A stretch of DNA of 64,000 bases from Parahoeflea alexandrii. Its GTDB lineage: Bacteria; Pseudomonadota; Alphaproteobacteria; Rhizobiales; Rhizobiaceae. The notes below the pieces were generated by a model. The model ran no database searches, was not told where the DNA came from, and was given only the letters and a program-made list of their open reading frames with translations. The DNA lies in contig NZ_JAPWHB010000003.1 of the NCBI RefSeq assembly GCF_027214025.1, forward strand, positions 186,001 through 250,000. Direction: 5' to 3'. The translations under genes were made by a program, and so were the position numbers. Shown here in pieces: positions 1 to 8,834 of the stretch (its first letter is position 1; each line of letters opens with the position of its first letter).

Positions 1-2
1 CC

Positions 3-1337
3 GATCGTGCCCATGTCTGGCATCACCTGATCCAGCACAAGCCGTTTGAAACCATCGATCCGCGGATCATGGTCGAAGGCCGCGGCATGCGGGTCTGGGA
101 TGCGACCGGAAAGGAACATCTCGACGCCGTTTCGGGCGGCGTATGGACGGTCAATGTCGGCTACGGGCGCGAAAGCATCGCCAACGCGGTGCGCGACCAG
201 CTGGTCAAGATGAACTATTTCGCCAACAGCGCCGGGTCGATACCGGGGGCGCTGTTCGCGCAGAAGCTAATCGAGAAAATGCCGGGGATGAGCCGGGTCT
301 ACTATTCGAACTCGGGATCGGAGGCCAACGAGAAGGCCTTCAAGATGATCCGGCAGATCTCGCACCGGCATCATGGCGGCCGCAAGTACAAGATCCTTTA
401 CAGGGACCGCGACTATCACGGCACGACGCTCGCCACCCTGTCGGCCGGCGGCCAGCCGCAGCGGGCCGAGCAGTACGGGCCGATGGCGCCGGGCTTCGTC
501 ATGGTGCCGCATTGCCTCGAGTACCGCAGCCAGTATCCGGATGCGGAAAGCTACGGTCTTGCCGCCGCCAACGCGATCGAGGAGGTGATCCTGCGCGAAG
601 GGCCGGATACCGTCGGCGGGCTCTGCCTCGAACCGATCACCGCGGGCGGCGGCGTGATCACCCCGCCGCCGGGCTACTGGGAGCGCGTTCAGGAGATCTG
701 CAAGAAGTACGATATCCTGCTGCATATCGACGAGGTCGTTTGCGGCGTCGGCCGCACCGGCGCCTGGTTCGGCTACCAGCACTACGGGATCAAGCCCGAT
801 TTCGTCACCATGGCCAAGGGCGTGGCCTCCGGCTATGCGGCGATTTCCTGCACGGTGACCACCGAAGCCGTGTTCGAGCAGTTCAAGGACGATGCGTCCG
901 ACCCGATGTCCTATTTCCGCGATATCTCGACCTTCGGCGGATGCGCCGCCGGACCGGCTGCGGCGCTTGAGAACATGCGGATCATCGAGGACGAGAACCT
1001 GATCGCCAATACCGAGGCAATGGGCGAACGGATGATCAACAATCTGCGCGCGCTGCAGGACAAGCACACTGTCATCGGCGACGTGCGCGGCAAGGGCCTG
1101 TTCCTCGGCGCGGAACTCGTGAGCGACCGGGCCTCGCGCGAGCCGATGGACGAGAAACGGGTTCAAGCCGTGGTGGCCGACTGCATGGCCCAGGGCGTGA
1201 TTATCGGGGCGACCAACCGGTCGCTGCCGGGCTTCAACAACACGCTGTGCTTCAGCCCGGCGCTAATCGCCACCGCGGACGATATCGACCGGATCACCGA
1301 CAGCGTCGACCAGGCGCTGACGCGGGTGTTTGCATAA
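3..1337 (+). CDS. tpa: taurine-pyruvate aminotransferase, 5' end outside window
   Basis: Class-III PLP aminotransferase that moves the amino group of taurine to pyruvate, giving sulfoacetaldehyde and alanine in the cytoplasm. The frame is open from the left edge of the window, and the residues before the first internal Met (position 69) read HVWHHLIQHKPFETIDPR, typical of the Tpa N-terminus, so the real start lies upstream. About 444 residues are visible, only slightly short of the usual ~460. The PLP lysine lies in the motif TMAKGVASGY (codon 816-818), and the cofactor-binding stretch HIDEVVCGVGRTG precedes it. Specific assignment to taurine, rather than another omega-amino acid, rests on this N-terminus and on the neighbouring tauR and xsc genes. 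Confidence 0.9.
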   Translation, partial: DRAHVWHHLIQHKPFETIDPRIMVEGRGMRVWDATGKEHLDAVSGGVWTVNVGYGRESIANAVRDQLVKMNYFANSAGSIPGALFAQKLIEKMPGMSRVYYSNSGSEANEKAFKMIRQISHRHHGGRKYKILYRDRDYHGTTLATLSAGGQPQRAEQYGPMAPGFVMVPHCLEYRSQYPDAESYGLAAANAIEEVILREGPDTVGGLCLEPITAGGGVITPPPGYWERVQEICKKYDILLHIDEVVCGVGRTGAWFGYQHYGIKPDFVTMAKGVASGYAAISCTVTTEAVFEQFKDDASDPMSYFRDISTFGGCAAGPAAALENMRIIEDENLIANTEAMGERMINNLRALQDKHTVIGDVRGKGLFLGAELVSDRASREPMDEKRVQAVVADCMAQGVIIGATNRSLPGFNNTLCFSPALIATADDIDRITDSVDQALTRVFA

Positions 1338-1340
1338 CCT

Positions 1341-1403
1341 CGCCACGGTGGCGGAAAATCATGATCGAGGGAAGGGCGGGACAATCGTGCACCCGCCCCT
1401 TCC
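1341..1403. promoter_or_regulatory. two inverted repeats between tpa and tauR
   Basis: The 115-bp gap holds a short palindrome CGCCACGGTGGCG (1341-1353) and a larger inverted repeat with arms at 1370-1380 (GGAAGGGCGGG) and 1392-1403 (CCCGCCCCTTCC, one bulged C). The larger one could be a hairpin that attenuates readthrough from tpa into tauR, but it lacks a T-run. Function is inferred only. Confidence 0.35.
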
Positions 1404-1452
1404 GCTTGGCTAAGTCTGTCGATATGCTGGCAAAAACCGGCTGGGCGATCGA

Positions 1453-2925
1453 ATGTCGATTCCGATAGACACGTTTTTTCTCGACCCGAAATTCGAGGGA
1501 ACACTGCAACAGAAAATCCAGAGAATGATCAGCGAGGGCGTCCTGTCCGGCCGCTTCATTCCTGGCGCAAAGCTTCCCTCCAGCCGCAAGCTGGCGACCC
1601 ATCTGGGGATCAGCCGGATCACCGTGACGCTGGCCTACAGCGAACTGGTGTCCGACGACTACCTGATCGCCAAGGGCCGCTCGGGATACTACGTCTCGCC
1701 GACAGCTCCGCAGCGTACCCGCTTCGACGCCCCGAAAGGCGTGGTCACCGACGCGGTGGACTGGAACCGGGCCATCGGCCAGCGCTACACCGGCCAGGTG
1801 CTGGTGGAAAAGCCGGTCGACTGGCGCAGCTACCCCTACCCGTTCATCTACGGGCAGGCGGACGAGAAGATCTTCGATCACAGCAACTGGCGGCAATGCG
1901 CGCTGCAGGCGCTCGGCAAGCGGGAGTTCTCCACCGTCACCGCCGACAGCTACGAGCGGGATGATCCCGAACTGGTCAAGTACATCGCGCTCAACACCCT
2001 GCCCCGGCGCGGTATCCAGGCCAAGCCGGAACAGATCCTGATCACCGTGGGCGGACAGAACGCCTTGTGGCTCGCAGCCCAGGTGCTGCTCAACCAGCGG
2101 CGCACGGCGGTGATGGAGAATCCGGGCTATCCGGGCCTGCGGGTGGCGCTCAACCTGGCCCGCTGCAATGTGGTTAGCGTGCCGGTCGATCATGCCGGAA
2201 TGCGACTCGATGCGCTTCCGGACGGGACCGACGTGGTGTTCACCACGCCGAGCCATCATTGCCCGACCAGCGTGACGATGCCGCTCGAACGGCGCCAGAA
2301 ACTGCTGGAGATGGCGTCACAAAAGGACTTCGTGATCGTCGAGGATGACTACGAATTCGAAATGTCCTTTCTCAACCCGCCGGCGCCGGCGCTCAAGTCG
2401 CTGGATGAGGAAGGCCGGGTGATCTATGTCGGCTCGTTCTCCAAATCGCTGTTTCCGGGCCTGCGGCTTGGCTACATGGTCGGCTCGGAGACCTTTATCC
2501 GCGAAGCGCGGGCGTTGCGGATGGTGGTTGTCCGGCACCCGCCGGGGCATCTGCAGCGCACGGTGGCGAACTTCCTGTCGCTTGGCCATTTCGATGCGCT
2601 GGTGGCGCGCATGGGCCAGACCTACCGCCGCCGGCGCGACGTCATGCAGGAAGCCATCGACCGGCGCGGACTGCATGTTGCCGGGTCTGATGTCTCCGGC
2701 GGTTCAAGCTTCTGGATGAAAACGCCCGATCATATCGATGCACGCGATCTCTCTCTGGCTGTCAGGCAAAGGGGCGTACTGCTTGAGCCGGGACATTTCT
2801 TCTTCGAGAATCCCGAGGACGGAAAGCACAATTTCCGCATCGCCTATTCCTCGATCGACAGCGCCCGCATTCCTCCCGGCATCGACATCATCGCCGACAC
2901 GATCGAGTCCTTCGGGGCAAAATGA
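1453..2925 (+). CDS. tauR: MocR/GntR-type transcriptional regulator TauR
   Basis: This 490-residue protein has an N-terminal GntR-type winged helix (about residues 10-85, with ISEGVLSGRFIPGAKLPSSR and a recognition helix around GISRITVTLAY). A class-I aminotransferase-fold domain follows. The PLP lysine is Lys331 in GSFSKSLFPGLRLGY. Proteins of this MocR class sense ligands through PLP, and in Rhodobacter TauR activates taurine-catabolic genes. Its place directly after tpa and tail-to-tail with xsc supports TauR. The alternative is a general PdxR/MocR regulator, less likely in this setting. Confidence 0.85.
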   Translation: MSIPIDTFFLDPKFEGTLQQKIQRMISEGVLSGRFIPGAKLPSSRKLATHLGISRITVTLAYSELVSDDYLIAKGRSGYYVSPTAPQRTRFDAPKGVVTDAVDWNRAIGQRYTGQVLVEKPVDWRSYPYPFIYGQADEKIFDHSNWRQCALQALGKREFSTVTADSYERDDPELVKYIALNTLPRRGIQAKPEQILITVGGQNALWLAAQVLLNQRRTAVMENPGYPGLRVALNLARCNVVSVPVDHAGMRLDALPDGTDVVFTTPSHHCPTSVTMPLERRQKLLEMASQKDFVIVEDDYEFEMSFLNPPAPALKSLDEEGRVIYVGSFSKSLFPGLRLGYMVGSETFIREARALRMVVVRHPPGHLQRTVANFLSLGHFDALVARMGQTYRRRRDVMQEAIDRRGLHVAGSDVSGGSSFWMKTPDHIDARDLSLAVRQRGVLLEPGHFFFENPEDGKHNFRIAYSSIDSARIPPGIDIIADTIESFGAK

Positions 2926-2950
2926 AAAGGCCACCGCGAGGGTGGCCTTT
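2926..2950. terminator. bidirectional terminator between tauR and xsc
   Basis: A perfect 10-bp stem AAAGGCCACC / GGTGGCCTTT with a 5-nt loop begins at the base after the tauR stop. On the minus strand the stem is followed by TTTTCATTTT, so it should end xsc transcription best. It sits exactly between convergent genes. Confidence 0.8.
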
Positions 2951-2980
2951 CCAACTATCTCAGATCGCGAAGTTAGAGGC

Positions 2981-4765
2981 TCAGACGGCACCCTGCTGCG
3001 GACGCATGTCCTCGCGGTTGATGCCCGCGACCACGACGGGCTTCTTCATGGCGTCGCGGCGGAACGGTTCACCCAGTTCCTGGTTGAGCAGCACCTCGAT
3101 GAAGGTGGTCTCGCCGTTCTTCATCTGCCGTTCGACGGCCTTGGCGAGTTCCTCGGTCAGGCCCTGCTGGTCCTTGACCACGACGCCGCGAGCGCCGCAG
3201 GCTTCGGCGATCTTGGCATAGGAGGTGTCGCGGTCGAGTTCGGTGCCGACGAAGTTGTTGTCGTACCAGAGCGTGGTGTTGCGCTTTTCCGCGCCCCACT
3301 GGTAGTTGCGGAAGATCACCATGGTGATCGCCGGCCAGTTGTCGCGACCGCAGGCGGTCATCTCGTTCATGGAAATGCCGAAGGCGCCGTCGCCGGCAAA
3401 ACCGACCACCGGAACATCCGGCTGGCCGACCTTGGCGCCAAGGATCGACGGGAAGCCGTAGCCGCAGGGGCCGAACAGACCGGGCGCAAGATATTTGCGG
3501 CCCTGCTCGAAGGTCGGATAGGCGTTGCCGATGGCGCAGTTGTTGCCGATGTCGGACGAGATGATCGCATCCTTGGGAAGGGCGGACTGAATGGCGCGCC
3601 AAGCCTGGCGTGGCGACATCAGATCGGCGTCGCGCTGGCGCGATTCCTCGTTCCAGACCGTGCCCGGATCGTCATCCTCGTGATCGAGCGACGACAGTTC
3701 CTGGGCCCAGCGGGACTTGGTCAGGGAGACCAGGTTGCGGCGGTCCTCGCGGCCGGCGTCGCCGGCATCATCGGAGAGTTGCGCGAGGATGGCGCGCGCC
3801 ACCTTGGTGGCATCGCCCTCGATGCCGACGGTGACCTTCTTGGTCAGGCCGATGCGGTCGGCGTTGATGTCGACCTGGATGACGTCGGCGTTCTTCGGCC
3901 AGTAGTCGATGCCGTAGCCAGGCAGGGTGGAGAACGGATTGAGGCGGGTACCGAGCGCCAGCACGACATCGGCCTTGGCGATCAGTTCCATGGCGGCCTT
4001 GGAGCCGTTGTAGCCGAGCGGGCCGACAGCGAGCGGATGGGAACCCGGAAAGCTGTCATTGTGCTGGTAATTCGAGCAGACCGGGGCATCGAGCCGCTCG
4101 GCCAGCTTGGCGAGATCGGGAATCGCGCCGGACAGCACCACGCCGGCACCGGACAGGATGACCGGGAAGCGGGCTTTCGACAGAAGCTCGGCAGCCCTGG
4201 CGATGGCTTCCTCGCCGCCGGCCGGACGCTCGAAACGCACCATCTGCGGCAGTTCGACGTCGATGACCTGGGTCCACATGTCGCGCGGGATGTTCATCTG
4301 CGCCGGGGCGGAGCCGCGCCAGGCCTTCATGATCACCCGGTTGAGCACTTCGGGAATGCGGGAGGGGTCGCGAACCTCTTCCTGGTAGCAGACGCAATCG
4401 GCAAACAGCCGCATCTGTTCCATTTCCTGGAAGCCGCCCTGGCCGATGGTCTTGTTGGCCGCCTGCGGCGTGATCAACAGCATCGGCGTGTGGTTCCAGT
4501 AGGCGGTCTTGACTGGCGTGACGAAACCGGTGACGCCGGGGCCGTTCTGGGCGATGGCCATGGCCATCTTGCCGGTGGTGCGGATGTAGCCGTCGCACAT
4601 CAGGCCGGCATTGGTTTCGTGGGCGCAATCCCAGAAGGTGATCCCGGCTTTCGGAAACAGATCCGATACCGGCATCATGGCCGAACCGATGATGCCGAAC
4701 GCATGTTCGATTCCGTGCATCTGCAGCACTTTGACGAAGGCTTCTTCGGTGGTCATTTTGGGCAT
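2981..4765 (-). CDS. xsc: sulfoacetaldehyde acetyltransferase
   Basis: This thiamine-diphosphate enzyme converts sulfoacetaldehyde plus phosphate to acetyl phosphate and sulfite, the desulfonating step of taurine and isethionate catabolism. At 594 residues it has the family length. It has the acetolactate-synthase-like architecture: an N-terminal PYR domain with GIIGSAMMPVSDLF and AHETNAG, and a C-terminal PP domain with the ThDP/Mg motif starting AGDGAFGISMNE. The start is MPKMTTEEAFV because AAGGAGGA lies about 7 nt upstream; a longer in-frame reading has no such site. It is the last gene after the TRAP genes, 116 bp downstream of dctM. A phosphotransacetylase gene (pta), often linked to xsc, is not in the window. 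Confidence 0.93.
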   Translation of the reverse strand: MPKMTTEEAFVKVLQMHGIEHAFGIIGSAMMPVSDLFPKAGITFWDCAHETNAGLMCDGYIRTTGKMAMAIAQNGPGVTGFVTPVKTAYWNHTPMLLITPQAANKTIGQGGFQEMEQMRLFADCVCYQEEVRDPSRIPEVLNRVIMKAWRGSAPAQMNIPRDMWTQVIDVELPQMVRFERPAGGEEAIARAAELLSKARFPVILSGAGVVLSGAIPDLAKLAERLDAPVCSNYQHNDSFPGSHPLAVGPLGYNGSKAAMELIAKADVVLALGTRLNPFSTLPGYGIDYWPKNADVIQVDINADRIGLTKKVTVGIEGDATKVARAILAQLSDDAGDAGREDRRNLVSLTKSRWAQELSSLDHEDDDPGTVWNEESRQRDADLMSPRQAWRAIQSALPKDAIISSDIGNNCAIGNAYPTFEQGRKYLAPGLFGPCGYGFPSILGAKVGQPDVPVVGFAGDGAFGISMNEMTACGRDNWPAITMVIFRNYQWGAEKRNTTLWYDNNFVGTELDRDTSYAKIAEACGARGVVVKDQQGLTEELAKAVERQMKNGETTFIEVLLNQELGEPFRRDAMKKPVVVAGINREDMRPQQGAV

Positions 4766-4825
4766 GGGACAATCCTCCTTGTTGAGGGCTAGAAACCACA
4801 ACTGGCCCGATCCGCTCTAGTGCCA

Positions 4826-4860
4826 GTTTGACGGCTTCGCAACGCCAGATCGGTTTGACG
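4826..4860 (-). promoter_or_regulatory. direct repeat upstream of xsc, possible operator
   Basis: GTTTGACG occurs at 4826-4833 and 4853-4860 in the same orientation, 27 bp apart (CGTCAAAC on the coding strand of xsc). MocR-type regulators commonly bind direct repeats, so TauR is a possible ligand. This is inference from the repeat alone. Confidence 0.3.
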
Positions 4861-4881
4861 CCGTGGTCCGGCGAAACACTT

Positions 4882-6219
4882 TCAGTTTCCATAGAGATAA
4901 CCCGGCAGCCACAGCGCCAGCCACGGGAAGATAAACACCAGGATCAGGCCGAAGATCTGCACTGTCATGAACTGCATCATGCCGTAGTAGATGTCTTTCA
5001 GGTCCCAGTCCGGCGCCACCCCCTTGAGGAAGTAGGCCGACAGCGCCACCGGCGGACTGAGCCAGGCCGTCTGCAGGCAGACGGCGACCAGGATGGCAAA
5101 CCAGGTCATGTTGACGTTCATCTCGACCAGCACCGGCTGCAAGATCGGCAGGATGATCAGCACGATCGGCACCCATTCGAGCGGCCAGCCCAGAATGAAC
5201 ACCATGGCCAGAACCATGATGATAATCAGGCTTGGCGACAGGTCGAGCGCCAGCAGCCAGTCGGTGATCAGGCCGGGCGTGCCAAGCCGAGAGAAGACGG
5301 CACCAAAGAAGTTGGAGGCCGCGACCAGAAACAGGATCAGGACGGAGATCTCGAGGGTCTTGAGCAGCGCGTCATAGGTGCGCTTCCAGGTGAATTTGCG
5401 ATAGCCGATGGTGAGCAGCACCGAGCCAAGCGCGCCCATGCCCGCCCCTTCGGTGGGCGTCGCCCAGCCGAACAGGATCGAGCCCATGGCGAAGGCAATC
5501 AGGATTGTCGGCGGCACCAGACCGAGAGCGAACTCACGCCAGACGTGGCTGCGGTCGTCGGGGATCTGGTCTTCGCGCAGCGGTGGGCCGAGTTTGGGAT
5601 TGAGCCAGCAGCGGCCGAGCGCGTAGACCAGATACAGCACAGCCATCATGATGCCGGGCAGAATGGCGCCGGCGAACAGATCGGTGACCGGAACCTCCAG
5701 CACCGGGCCCATGACCACGAGCATGATCGATGGCGGAATGAGGATGCCAAGCGTGCCGCCGGCGGTGATGGTTCCTGCGGCAAGGCGCACATCGTAGCCG
5801 GATTCGCTCATGGTCTTCGCCGCCATGATGCCGAGGATGGTCACCGAGGCGCCGACGATGCCGGTGGCAGCGCCGAAAATGACGGAGACGAAGAGGACAG
5901 CGACGAAAAGCGAGCCGGTCATCCGGGCCAGCATCAATTGCACCGCCTTGAACAATCGCTCCATCAGGCCGGCCTGCTCCATCATGAAGCCCATGAAGAC
6001 GAACAGCGGCACGGCGGCCAGCGTCTGCTCCATCATCGAGCCGTAGAACTGCAGGGTCATGAGGAAGACCGTGAGCTTGAGACCGAAGCCCCAGGCGCCG
6101 AAAACGATGCCAAGAAAGATCAGCGTGAAGGAAATCGGAAAACCGATGAAGATGGCGAACAGCATCGCCCCGATCATGAAGAACCCGATGATCTCGGGCG
6201 CGACCTCGAAGAAGCTCAT
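4882..6219 (-). CDS. TRAP transporter large permease (DctM family)
   Basis: This 445-residue polytopic inner-membrane protein is the large subunit of a tripartite ATP-independent periplasmic transporter. Hydrophobic segments run through its whole length, and it has the DctM signature region FGAATGIVGASVTILGIMA and GGTLGILIPPSIMLVV. The ATG at 6219 overlaps the dctQ stop in an ATGA arrangement and has GGAAGG upstream; a GTG nine bases earlier is possible. Linkage to xsc makes a C2 sulfonate (taurine, TauM, or isethionate) the likely substrate. Confidence 0.88.
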   Translation of the reverse strand: MSFFEVAPEIIGFFMIGAMLFAIFIGFPISFTLIFLGIVFGAWGFGLKLTVFLMTLQFYGSMMEQTLAAVPLFVFMGFMMEQAGLMERLFKAVQLMLARMTGSLFVAVLFVSVIFGAATGIVGASVTILGIMAAKTMSESGYDVRLAAGTITAGGTLGILIPPSIMLVVMGPVLEVPVTDLFAGAILPGIMMAVLYLVYALGRCWLNPKLGPPLREDQIPDDRSHVWREFALGLVPPTILIAFAMGSILFGWATPTEGAGMGALGSVLLTIGYRKFTWKRTYDALLKTLEISVLILFLVAASNFFGAVFSRLGTPGLITDWLLALDLSPSLIIIMVLAMVFILGWPLEWVPIVLIILPILQPVLVEMNVNMTWFAILVAVCLQTAWLSPPVALSAYFLKGVAPDWDLKDIYYGMMQFMTVQIFGLILVFIFPWLALWLPGYLYGN

Positions 6220-6830
6220 GACGGCCACCTTCCGCGGGTCGCCGCATACCAGGATTTCAGGATCTCGGAGACGCCCTGAACGAGCAGCAGAGCCACGCCT
6301 ATGGCGAGCGAAACCTTGACCGGCCAGACGACCGGCGCCCAGGTGCTGTCACCGGCGCGTTCGCCCTGGATCACGGATTTGACGGCGAAATCGTAGCCGG
6401 CCTTGAGCAGGAAGAGCATCGCCGGCATGAAAAGGAATATGTAGAGGACGAGATCGACACGGCCCTGGGTCCTGACCTCGAAATTGCGATAGATGAAGTC
6501 GGCCCGGATATGCAGGCCGTGCATCAGCGCGTATCCGGCGCCCAGCATGAAAGAAATGCCGTAGAGCATGCGCGAGACGTCGAAGGCCCAGAGCGTGGGC
6601 GCGACGAAGAACTTGCGGGCGATCACCTCGTAGACCATGGCGAACATGATCGGCACGACCAGAAGTGCGATGACGCGGCCGACCCATTCGGACACCGTGT
6701 CGATGCCATGGATGACGGTGCGCGCTGCCGGGTGCATGTCATCGGGCATGCGCGTCCCCGGTCCGCCGCGCCGTTCTGCGAGCAATTCGTCGCCGATCGG
6801 GATCGTATCGTCTGTTTCATTGCCGGCCAT
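6216..6830 (-). CDS. TRAP transporter small permease (DctQ family)
   Basis: This 204-residue protein has four predicted transmembrane segments after a ~45-residue hydrophilic N-terminus. It is the DctQ subunit linking the binding protein and DctM. Typical features are VPIMFAMVYEVIARKFF and the following segment FDVSRMLYGISFMLGAGYAL. The start MAGNETDD at 6830 is preceded by GGAGGA. The stop codon is shared with the dctM start, so the two permeases are translationally coupled. The charged N-terminal extension is longer than in many DctQ proteins. Confidence 0.85.
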   Translation of the reverse strand: MAGNETDDTIPIGDELLAERRGGPGTRMPDDMHPAARTVIHGIDTVSEWVGRVIALLVVPIMFAMVYEVIARKFFVAPTLWAFDVSRMLYGISFMLGAGYALMHGLHIRADFIYRNFEVRTQGRVDLVLYIFLFMPAMLFLLKAGYDFAVKSVIQGERAGDSTWAPVVWPVKVSLAIGVALLLVQGVSEILKSWYAATRGRWPS

Positions 6831-6876
6831 GACGTCCTCCTCCGCCAGTTTTCCCCTGCCCCCGCAGGGTTTTGTC

Positions 6877-6906
6877 GATCCGCCCGGCCGGAAAGCCGGA
6901 CGGATC
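6877..6906 (-). promoter_or_regulatory. intercistronic hairpin between dctP and dctQ
   Basis: The stem is GATCCG-c-CCGGC / GCCGG-a-CGGATC with a 6-nt loop, in the 92-bp gap. There is no T-run, so it is more likely an RNA-stabilising or attenuating hairpin than a full terminator. It would favour more binding protein than permease. Confidence 0.55.
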
Positions 6907-6922
6907 ATCAGCTTTTTCTGGA

Positions 6923-8041
6923 CTACTGCTTCTTGAGCGTTTCGGCGTAGGCCGCGCCCAGGTTGGCGTTGGTGCGCTGGGCCTGGGCCCAATAGGGCAC
7001 CGCGGTCTTGGCAAAGGCCTTCTGGCTGTCCCAGACCTGCTTGAAGAAGGCGTTTTCCGCGGCATTCTTCTCAAGGGCTGCGTTGGCGGCGGCCATGTAC
7101 TCGGTGAAATATTCCGCCGGGGTGTCATGCAGGATGACGCCGTCCTCGTTGATCAGCTTGTCGAGCGCCTTGCCGTTCTCGTTGATTCGGTAGGCCATGG
7201 CCTTCATCAGCGAAGCGTTTGCAGCCACCTCGATGGCCTTCTGCTGCAACGGCGTCAGCGACTTGTAGACATCGCCATTGATGTAGAGGTCGGCATTGAC
7301 CACCACCTGGTGCAGACCCTGAAGGTAGTAATGCTTGAGTACCTTCTGGAAGCCGAACACCGAGTCGGGCTTGGGACAGCACCATTCGGCCGCGTCGATG
7401 GTGCCTTTTTCCAGCGCCGGCAGGATGTCGCCGCCGCCCATCGCGACGGAAGCCACGCCGATGTCCTTGTAGGTCTGTCCGGGGATGCCCGGAGGCGTGC
7501 GGAAGCGGTACTTGCGGAAATCGGCCATGGTGTCGATCGGTTCCTTGAACCAGCCGAGCGCTTCCGGACCGACCGGCTGCAGCATGAAGCCCTTCACGTT
7601 GACGCCCATTTCCTTCCAGAGCTGGTCGTAGAGCTCCTTGCCGCCGGCATTGAGGTACCAGGACATGAAGGCGATGTTGTCGATGCCGATGCCGGCACCG
7701 GCGACGGGCGAGCCGAACAACATGGCGGCGGGATGCTTGCCGGACCAGTAGTGGGTCCAGGCGAAACCGCCGTCGATCAGGCCGGCGTCGACGGCATCGA
7801 GAATTTCCTGGACGCCGACGACTGCGCCGGCGGGCAGGATTTCGAACTCGACCTCGCCATCGGTCAGGGCTTTGACGTCCTCGGCGAAATCCTGAAGCAT
7901 GACGACTTCGTCAGCGGTATTGGGGATGACCGACTGCACCCGGATCTTCGTCGCCGCATCGGCCGACACGCCGAACAACGACGTGGCCGCCAACAGTGCG
8001 ACAGCTGCAACACCCTTGGTAAGCTTGGTTAGTCTCGACAT
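6923..8041 (-). CDS. TRAP transporter substrate-binding protein (DctP family)
   Basis: This 372-residue periplasmic binding protein has a Sec signal peptide (basic MSRLTKLTKG, a hydrophobic core, cleavage probable after SADA). The mature part has the TRAP layout, including the ligand-binding arginine region RKYRFRTPPGIPG and DAAEWCCPKPD. The start at 8041 has GGGAGGAG just upstream. It heads dctP-dctQ-dctM-xsc on the minus strand; the 108-bp gap upstream could hold a promoter. Substrate is inferred to be taurine (TauK) or isethionate from the linked genes, not from the binding site. Confidence 0.85.
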   Translation of the reverse strand: MSRLTKLTKGVAAVALLAATSLFGVSADAATKIRVQSVIPNTADEVVMLQDFAEDVKALTDGEVEFEILPAGAVVGVQEILDAVDAGLIDGGFAWTHYWSGKHPAAMLFGSPVAGAGIGIDNIAFMSWYLNAGGKELYDQLWKEMGVNVKGFMLQPVGPEALGWFKEPIDTMADFRKYRFRTPPGIPGQTYKDIGVASVAMGGGDILPALEKGTIDAAEWCCPKPDSVFGFQKVLKHYYLQGLHQVVVNADLYINGDVYKSLTPLQQKAIEVAANASLMKAMAYRINENGKALDKLINEDGVILHDTPAEYFTEYMAAANAALEKNAAENAFFKQVWDSQKAFAKTAVPYWAQAQRTNANLGAAYAETLKKQ

Positions 8042-8149
8042 GGGGTTCTCCTCCCGTTTCATGTCTTGCCTTCGATTGTGCGACAGACGGACGTGTTCGG
8101 CGAAGGCTTCCCGAACAGCATTGGAAAAGGTGTGGGCGGTTGGTCCGGT

Positions 8150-8797
8150 TCATGACAGGCCCCATCCGAGCATTGTCAGGAGGCCGGTCGCCGGATCGAC
8201 GATGCCGCGATAGAACATGTCGCCGGCGACATAGATCAGCACCGCCAGCCCAAGCCAGGAAATGGCCGGATACCGGGTCAGGATCTTCATGATCAGCGTG
8301 GCGGCGAAGGCCATCAGCAGGATTGCCAGCCCGAGACCGAACACCAGCATCTCGGTGTTGCCATCGGCGATGGCGGCGACTGCCAGCACATTGTCGATCG
8401 ACATCGACAGATCGGCGACGGTGATGGAGACCAGCGCCTGGAACAGCGTCTTGCGGGCCGGGCCCGTATAGCCCTCGTCGCCGTGCTCGGCGGATTCCAG
8501 TGCCGAGGCGGCCTCCCGGTCGATGTTGTCGCGGATTTCGCCGTAAAGCCGCCAGCAGACCCAGAAGAGCAGCAACGCGCCGAGAAACAGGAGCCCCGGC
8601 ACGCCGAGCAGCTTGGTGGCGACCAGCGCGAAGATGATCCTGAGAGTGGCGGCGACGATGATGCCGAACAGGATGGCCCGCTTGCGCAGTTCCGGCGACA
8701 GCGATGCAGCCGCCATGCCGATGATCAGGGCATTGTCGCCCGACAGCACCAGATCGGCGAGCACGATCGCGCCCAAATCGAAGACCTGCTGCAGCAT
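8150..8797 (-). CDS. TerC/YjbE-family integral membrane protein
   Basis: This 215-residue protein has about seven hydrophobic segments and the acidic membrane motifs LADLVLSGDNALIIGMAA and TVADLSMSIDNVLAVAA that mark the TerC family. Related proteins act in metal ion (Mn) homeostasis. It lies between the GMC oxidoreductase and the TRAP genes on the same strand. Sulfonate clusters usually carry a sulfite exporter of other families (TauE/SafE); no such gene is seen here, so an export role for this protein is possible but unproven. Confidence 0.8.
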   Translation of the reverse strand: MLQQVFDLGAIVLADLVLSGDNALIIGMAAASLSPELRKRAILFGIIVAATLRIIFALVATKLLGVPGLLFLGALLLFWVCWRLYGEIRDNIDREAASALESAEHGDEGYTGPARKTLFQALVSITVADLSMSIDNVLAVAAIADGNTEMLVFGLGLAILLMAFAATLIMKILTRYPAISWLGLAVLIYVAGDMFYRGIVDPATGLLTMLGWGLS

Positions 8798-8834
8798 CAG
8801 CCTCTTGCCTCCGTGTTTGTGGTGGCAATCCTGC

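Noticed and set aside
2738-4792. 684-residue open frame on the plus strand
   Set aside because: It lies opposite xsc, is low-complexity Gly/Ala/Arg/Asp-rich and has no domain. It is a GC-driven shadow.
4828-6279. 483-residue open frame on the plus strand
   Set aside because: Antisense to the dctM gene, extremely rich in charged residues, His and Gln, as expected opposite a membrane protein.
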